12,362 bases of DNA. It comes from TWA4 sp034086685. GTDB taxonomy: Bacteria; Bacillota; Clostridia; Lachnospirales; Lachnospiraceae. The notes under the pieces are model-generated. The model was not told where the DNA came from. It searched no databases and was given only the letters and a program-made list of their open reading frames with translations. The position numbers were made by a program, and so were the translations under genes. Location: contig JAXDZY010000150.1 of assembly GCA_034086685.1 (NCBI GenBank), positions 1-12,362 on the forward strand, read 5' to 3'. Positions within the stretch are counted from its first letter, which is position 1. The number at the start of each line of letters is the position of its first letter. Shown here piece after piece: positions 12,176-12,362 of the stretch.

Positions 12176-12362
12176 ATCTCCATCAGCAATCCGGCTCTTT
12201 TGCTGAAGTGTCCGGTTTATAAATAACTCAACTTTCCCAGCTGAGATTTCCAAACAATGCCTGAATAAATAAGGGCTGTGAGCCAATCCAATTGATGAGT
12301 TGACTTTTAACCTGTTTTGTGTTCTCAGCTGTGTAATGGTTTAAATACTCCACAAATAAAGC
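12176..12362. other. Right-end gene-free stretch with inverted repeats
   Basis: No gene or terminator with a T-run was found after the fusion gene. A short dyad, CAGCAA (12184-12189) with TTGCTG (12200-12205), lies just behind the stop. A nine-base inverted repeat, CAGCTGAGA (12238-12246) and TCTCAGCTG (12323-12331), encloses 76 bases. Its meaning is unclear; it may continue into sequence beyond the window. Confidence 0.4.

Noticed and set aside
1..12362. tRNA, rRNA, CRISPR array, insertion sequence or prophage genes
   Set aside because: I looked for tRNA-like folds, regular spaced repeats, transposase or integrase motifs and phage proteins on both strands and saw none.

Overview
The window looks like chromosome of an anaerobic, gut-type Firmicute, most likely a member of the Lachnospiraceae or a related Clostridia. 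The reasons are the style of the encoded proteins (lipoproteins with Ser/Asp/Glu-rich linkers, a DUF4300 lipoprotein, paired half-size CHR transporters), strong AGGAGG-type ribosome binding sites and AT-rich intergenic regions. This placement is by protein style only. No rRNA, tRNA, CRISPR array or intact insertion sequence was seen.

Layout. Positions 1-361 hold regulatory DNA: a probable promoter and Shine-Dalgarno sequence for a minus-strand gene off the left edge, a minus-strand terminator-like hairpin, and a promoter followed by a long 5' stem-loop leading into a two-gene lipoprotein operon (362-817 and 858-1871, the second a DUF4300 protein). A decayed fragment of an AAA-ATPase/DUF4143 gene lies at 1900-2163. 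A small membrane protein overlapping a YbjQ-family gene follows (2267-2783) and ends at a bidirectional terminator. On the minus strand a LysR regulator (3911-4903) overlaps an AEC-family permease (2895-3914) in one operon. Diverging from it is a pair of half-size chromate-transporter-family genes (5109-6211). Next come a divergently arranged OmpR-type response regulator (6347-7033, minus) and a membrane-bound hybrid histidine kinase (7204-9393, plus) with a strong terminator behind the kinase.

The right end is the most unusual part. A LysR regulator (9456-10409, minus) diverges from a small SAF-domain subunit of the UxaA (altronate/galactarate/sulfolactate dehydratase-like) family (10558-10854). 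The next reading frame (10865-12175) begins as the UxaA large subunit but changes in frame, near residue 220, into the C-terminal half of an SLC13/DASS-type anion transporter. Both partners lack the half that faces the junction. The gene order expected for such an operon is small subunit, large subunit, transporter, so the simplest reading is an in-frame deletion of roughly 1.2 kb, or an assembly collapse, that fused two adjacent genes. A genuine enzyme-transporter chimera cannot be ruled out from sequence alone.

Taken together, the window is a set of small, independently regulated transport and sensing modules. Each LysR gene is next to an intergenic palindrome of the kind LysR proteins bind, and each probably controls its neighbouring transporter or dehydratase genes. 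The substrates cannot be read from the sequence.
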